From Candidatus Thorarchaeota archaeon (lineage in GTDB: Archaea > Asgardarchaeota > Thorarchaeia > Thorarchaeales > Thorarchaeaceae), in contig DAOWNS010000130.1 in the NCBI GenBank assembly GCA_030642465.1, positions 1 through 5,614 on the forward strand: a DNA stretch of 5,614 nt, written 5' to 3'. Positions 4,787-5,614 of the stretch are shown here, piece by piece; position 1 is the stretch's first letter, and each line of letters starts with the position of its first letter. Made by a program: the position numbers and the translations under genes. The notes under the pieces are model-generated. The model was given only the letters and a program-made list of their open reading frames with translations. It made no database searches and was not told the origin of the DNA.

Positions 4787-5614
4787 TTGAGGGAGGTCTT
4801 TGAAATTCCAGCCAAAAAAGACGAGAAAGATGTTGATTACGAGGAATTTGATGAAGCGAAGGATTCTACGTTGGAGGCCGGTGCAGAAGCTAATGCCAGT
4901 CTCGATGTTACCGATCTTCCAGGCGTCGGACCTGCAATCGGTAAAAGACTAGCTGAATCAGGTTACAAGAGTGTTGAAGCGATTGCAGTAGCTTCACCGA
5001 GAGAGCTTGCAGCAGCTGGCTCAATAGGCGAAACAACCGCGACGAAGATTGTCAAGGCAGCAAGAGAAATGCTGGATATCGGTTTCGAAACAGCTGACTT
5101 AATGCTAGAGCGGCGCAGAACGGCTGGTAGAATCACTACCGGTTCTAAAGCTCTTGACGAGCTATTCGGCGGCGGCCTTGAAACCCAGAGTATTACCGAG
5201 ATGTATGGTTCGTTCCGTTCTGGGAAGACACAGATGGCTCACCAGCTGGCAGTCAATGTTCAGCTACCTCCCGAGAAAGGAGGCTTGAGCGGGACCGCAA
5301 TCTATGTGGATACCGAGGGTACTTTTCGTCCGGAGCGTCTTGTTGACATGGCTGAGGCTGTGGGTCTTGATCCCAAGAAGCTTCTGAAGAACGTTGTGTG
5401 GGCCCGAGCGTACAATTCCGATCATCAGATTCTATTGTGTGACCAAGCACTGGAGATGGCCACGGATCAAAATGCCAAGCTTCTTGTTCTTGATTCGGTG
5501 ACCAGTCACTTCAGAGCCGAATACACAGGTCGAGGTACTCTAGCAGCACGACAGCAGAAGCTCAACAAGCACCTACATCATCTACAGCGGGGTGCAGAGA
5601 TCAGTAATTTGGCC
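4787..5614 (+). CDS. radA: DNA repair and recombination protein RadA (3' end missing)
   Basis: RadA is the archaeal RecA/Rad51-type recombinase, which forms ATP-dependent filaments on single-stranded DNA and catalyses strand exchange. Numbered from TTG 4787, the visible 276 residues include an acidic N-terminal tail, an HhH domain with LPGVG at 44-48, the polymerisation motif FETA at 100-103, Walker A GSFRSGKT at 141-148, the likely catalytic glutamate Glu177 in DTEGTFRPER, Walker B LLVLD ending at Asp236, and SHFRAEYTGRGTLAARQQKLNKHL just before the edge. Loop 2 and the C-terminus, some 70-90 residues, lie outside the window. The start is uncertain. The frame is open from 4742 but has no ATG before the HhH domain; candidates are GTG 4751, TTG 4787, TTG 4871 and the non-standard ATT 4805. 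The last alone is well spaced from a strong Shine-Dalgarno site. Confidence 0.95.
   Translation, partial: MREVFEIPAKKDEKDVDYEEFDEAKDSTLEAGAEANASLDVTDLPGVGPAIGKRLAESGYKSVEAIAVASPRELAAAGSIGETTATKIVKAAREMLDIGFETADLMLERRRTAGRITTGSKALDELFGGGLETQSITEMYGSFRSGKTQMAHQLAVNVQLPPEKGGLSGTAIYVDTEGTFRPERLVDMAEAVGLDPKKLLKNVVWARAYNSDHQILLCDQALEMATDQNAKLLVLDSVTSHFRAEYTGRGTLAARQQKLNKHLHHLQRGAEISNLA
4791..4797 (+). promoter_or_regulatory. Strong Shine-Dalgarno site at the radA start
   Basis: GGGAGGT is the best ribosome-binding site in the window. Seven bases after it comes ATT at 4805, in the radA frame; TTG 4800 is too close and out of frame, and TTG 4787 lies upstream of the site. It implies initiation at or near 4805, or an unusual arrangement. 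Confidence 0.55.

Noticed and set aside
4800..4820. TTG 4800 start for radA with a missing base in the A-run at 4814-4819
   Set aside because: It would require a sequencing error and would leave only two bases between the Shine-Dalgarno site and the start codon. The existing frame needs no correction.
5253..5450. 65-residue minus-strand frame inside radA
   Set aside because: It overlaps the conserved RadA ATPase core in antisense.

Overview
The window looks like chromosomal DNA from an archaeon. It carries the catalytic A subunit of DNA topoisomerase VI directly behind the end of another gene, which by position and archaeal gene order is probably the B subunit. It also carries the archaeal recombinase RadA, a TATA-box-like promoter, and Shine-Dalgarno sites of the GGAGGTGA type. 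A roadblock/LC7 protein, a zinc-ribbon/TPR-like protein and intermediate base composition suggest an Asgard archaeon, perhaps Thorarchaeota-like. That lineage call is inference from gene content; no marker in the window proves it.

Layout: (1) 2-115, + strand, acidic C-terminal tail of the upstream gene, joined by an ATGA stop/start overlap to (2) 112-2229, + strand, topoisomerase VI subunit A. This subunit is almost twice the usual length. An N-terminal extension of about 350 residues holds a lysine-rich tail, two RadA-type helix-hairpin-helix domains exactly 90 residues apart, and a second basic stretch before the Spo11-like catalytic core. (3) 2239-2466, - strand, a 75-residue single-membrane-segment protein that converges on it. 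(4) 2584-3915, - strand, a zinc-ribbon protein with a long acidic linker and C-terminal TPR-like helical repeats. (5) 4168-4578, + strand, a roadblock/LC7 protein divergent from the previous gene. (6) from about 4787 to the window edge, + strand, RadA, cut off at the 3' end and without an ATG start.

The DNA-handling genes share a theme. Topoisomerase VI passes one duplex through a double-strand break made by a Spo11-like subunit, and RadA performs strand exchange at broken ends. Here the topoisomerase A subunit carries two copies of the DNA-binding domain that normally sits at the N-terminus of RadA, and radA itself lies 2.6 kb downstream. The central genes look unrelated in function (possible scaffold, membrane and GTPase-regulatory proteins). 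The gap at 2467-2583 holds only a Shine-Dalgarno site. The gap at 3916-4167 holds weak divergent promoter candidates. The gap at 4579-4786 holds a good TATA-like box for radA. No RNA genes, insertion sequences or CRISPR arrays were seen.
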